From contig CM041295.1 of assembly GCA_023052935.1 (NCBI GenBank), forward strand, positions 168,384,366 through 168,448,365: 64,000 bases of DNA. Reading direction: 5' to 3'. The notes beneath the pieces were generated by a model. It saw only the letters and a program-made list of their open reading frames with translations. It had not been told where the DNA came from and searched no databases. Positions 62,249 through 64,000 of this stretch are shown here, one piece after another (within the stretch, counting starts at the first letter, position 1; each line of letters begins with the position of its first letter). Origin of the DNA: Piezodorus guildinii. Its lineage: Eukaryota; Arthropoda; Insecta; Hemiptera; Pentatomidae. Made by a program: the position numbers and the translations under genes.

Positions 62249-64000
62249 GTACTCCAGATACATTCTTGGTCGGCCACGTGGTCATTTACCATTGGGAATA
62301 TAGTCCATGGTTTTCAATGGATATCTGTATCCCTCCATCCGGACAACATGTCCAAACCACTTAAGCTGCCGAGTTTCCAGGACATCCTTCATTGGGGAAC
62401 TCCCATTCCTCTCTGATCTTTTCCTTGCGGATGCAGTCACGTCTTGTTCTCCCTGCGATCCTTCGGAGAAACCTCATCTCCGCAGCAATGACTTTGCTCT
62501 CCAGTCTGCCAGTCATCACCCAGCTTTCTGCACCATAAAGGAGTACAGGAAGGTACATTGCCTTAAATATGTGCAGTTTCACATTTCTGCTTACTTCTCT
62601 CTTCCCGATCACTGTATTGCAGATCTGGTAGTATATAGCGTTGGCCTTGCTAATTCTGAGTCTACTTTCCCAGATCTATCCATAACAGTGCCAAGGTAGG
62701 TGAAATCTGACACCACTTCCATCACCTCTCCATTGCAGTATACCATAACATCTTCCTGTATCCTTCCAACCTGTAAGATCTTACTCTTGCTGGTACTGAT
62801 GTTCATGCCCTTCCTGCGGAGCTCTTCATTCCATTCGTCAACTGCATGCTGCAATTTCTGTACAGAATCTGCAATCAGGACAATATCGTCCGCATACAGG
62901 AGAAGCTGTACCACAACCGGAAGCAGATTCCTTTGCCCTAGGAAAGTCCTTTCTATTCGCCTTTTGCAGATTGCAGCTATTTCATCCATATATAATGTGA
63001 ATAGCAATGGGCTTAAGCTATCCCCTTGTTTAACCCCTCTAGCTGTGCTAAAATAGTCAGATTCATGTCCATTCAGTCTGACTATACCCTTTGGATCTTG
63101 GTATATGAATTATAGCTTCCACCAGGCTTCTTAGAACATTCTTTGCTCTTCTCATATTTCTTTTCTTGGGACCGAGTCAAATGCACCTTAAAGGTCTAGG
63201 AAGGCAAGGTACAACTTTTTATCATGATCCCATGATTTTAGCATAATATTCCTAAGGGTGAATATATGGTCCCGCGTCTGACGTTCTGGTCTGAAACCAG
63301 TTTGCTCCTCTCCTATAAACGGCTGAACTAGAAGTTTCATTCTATTATGCAGGATGGTTGTATACAACTTGTATACCACTGGAGACAGGCATATAGGTCT
63401 GTAGTTGGAGCATTCAGCCTGGCTGTCTTTTTTATGTATGGGAATTATCACATTATATTCCCATTCTGTAGGGATCCTTTTCTCATCCCAGGCTTTTTGA
63501 AAAAGTATTTGGAGAGACTTCACTAACTCCATTCCACCATACTTAAACTCTCCAACTATAGTATCCTGTCCTGGAGCTTTTCCCGTCTAAATCTTTTCGA
63601 TAGCTAGCTCAACTTCTTCCTCCTCTATGACCTCATCGAACTCAGCTTCATTCTAGCACCCTTCTTGACTGTTCAAAGGATATATATGTTTATTTATGAA
63701 TTGTTTTTCATAATGTCTCCTCCATACCTCTAGGATGCCTTTATCTTCTGAGACCATTTCTCCTAGCTCATTCTTAATATTCTTGATTCCCTTGACTGTT
63801 CAGCCTCTCAGTGCTTTGATTTTTTTCCAGAATAATTTTATGTTTTCACCATGATCTTGGTTCAATCTCTCTCCAAATTCTTCCCAAGACCTCCTTTTTG
63901 CAGTTTTTACGGCCTTCTTGGTATTATTCCTGGCCAATAAATATGACTGCCATTTTTCCACGGTTTTGTCAATGCAATAATTTTTCCAGGCTACCTTCTT
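62144..64000 (-). pseudogene. RTE-like LINE ORF2, running off the window
   Basis: Minus-strand pieces in order: an N-terminal linker beyond 63540, 63188-63532 (NVIIPIHKKDSQAECSNYRPI, EEQTGFRPERQTRDHIFTLR, LAFLDL), a motif B region near 63030 (RGVKQGDSLSPLLFTLYMDE), 62609-63007 (LLYADDIVLIADSVQKLQ) and 62361-62612 (LPVLLYGAESWVMT, AAEMRFLRRIAGRTRRD). The C-terminus, VNRLCKKQNKNIRQ to NAPLC, falls in the repeat at 62144-62248. The ADDIVLIA and AAEMRFLRRIAG phrases are typical of RTE-like LINEs. It has several in-frame stops and frame changes. The endonuclease would lie beyond 64000. Confidence 0.8.

Overview
This window is eukaryotic, AT-rich nuclear DNA. It looks like an arthropod, probably an insect, from its element mix: Jockey, CR1-like and RTE-like LINEs, a PHD/baculovirus-FP-type LINE ORF1, copia, Ty3/Gypsy, BEL/Pao, Penelope-like elements and tRNA-derived SINEs. 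The sequence does not fix the species. There is no bacterial-style operon, rRNA, CRISPR array or convincing tRNA gene. Nearly every long ORF belongs to a transposable element. The only host coding signal I can defend is a pair of phase-compatible minus-strand exons at 55061-55155 and 53656-53698.

Layout. 1-2.6 kb: mostly unassigned, with one LTR-like promoter/polyA unit. 2.9-3.45 kb: a solo Gypsy LTR. 3.45-10.5 kb: decayed LINEs (CR1-like, RTE-like, Jockey, an FP-domain ORF1, then a long CR1-like copy). 10.8-17.5 kb: an apparently intact Ty3/Gypsy element on the minus strand with 571-bp LTRs, a Gag starting with a SAP motif, and a Pol ending in a TARG1/OARD1-like macrodomain. 17.5-20.4 kb: AT-rich tandem repeats and a second PHD/FP ORF1. 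20.4-25.2 kb: a full-length two-ORF Jockey element nested in a CR1-like element. 25.2-27.1 kb: BEL integrase, a Jockey tail and a pogo-like fragment. 27.9-28.8 kb: a fold-back element. 29.2-40.3 kb: a copia element split by a Penelope insertion and a multi-kb inverted structure whose left arm looks error-ridden. 41.7-45.0 kb: a complete non-autonomous LTR element (tRNA-Trp primer site) inside an older inverted-repeat element (to about 47.7 kb) that carries a decayed PIN-like gene. 47.7-55.6 kb: quiet AT-rich DNA with two SINEs, a Gypsy remnant and the two host exons. 55.6-62.2 kb: an intact 961-codon Penelope-like element between two 1,638-bp direct repeats made of other elements. 62.2-64 kb: an RTE-like LINE running off the end.

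Best candidate for something undescribed: the Gypsy element at 10778-17457. It joins a SAP-type Gag to a Pol with a C-terminal macrodomain that keeps both residues essential in TARG1. This suggests a mobile element that carries its own ADP-ribose-removing activity. Next are the 1,638-bp duplication flanking the intact Penelope element and the complete hammerhead ribozyme motifs in the other Penelope family.
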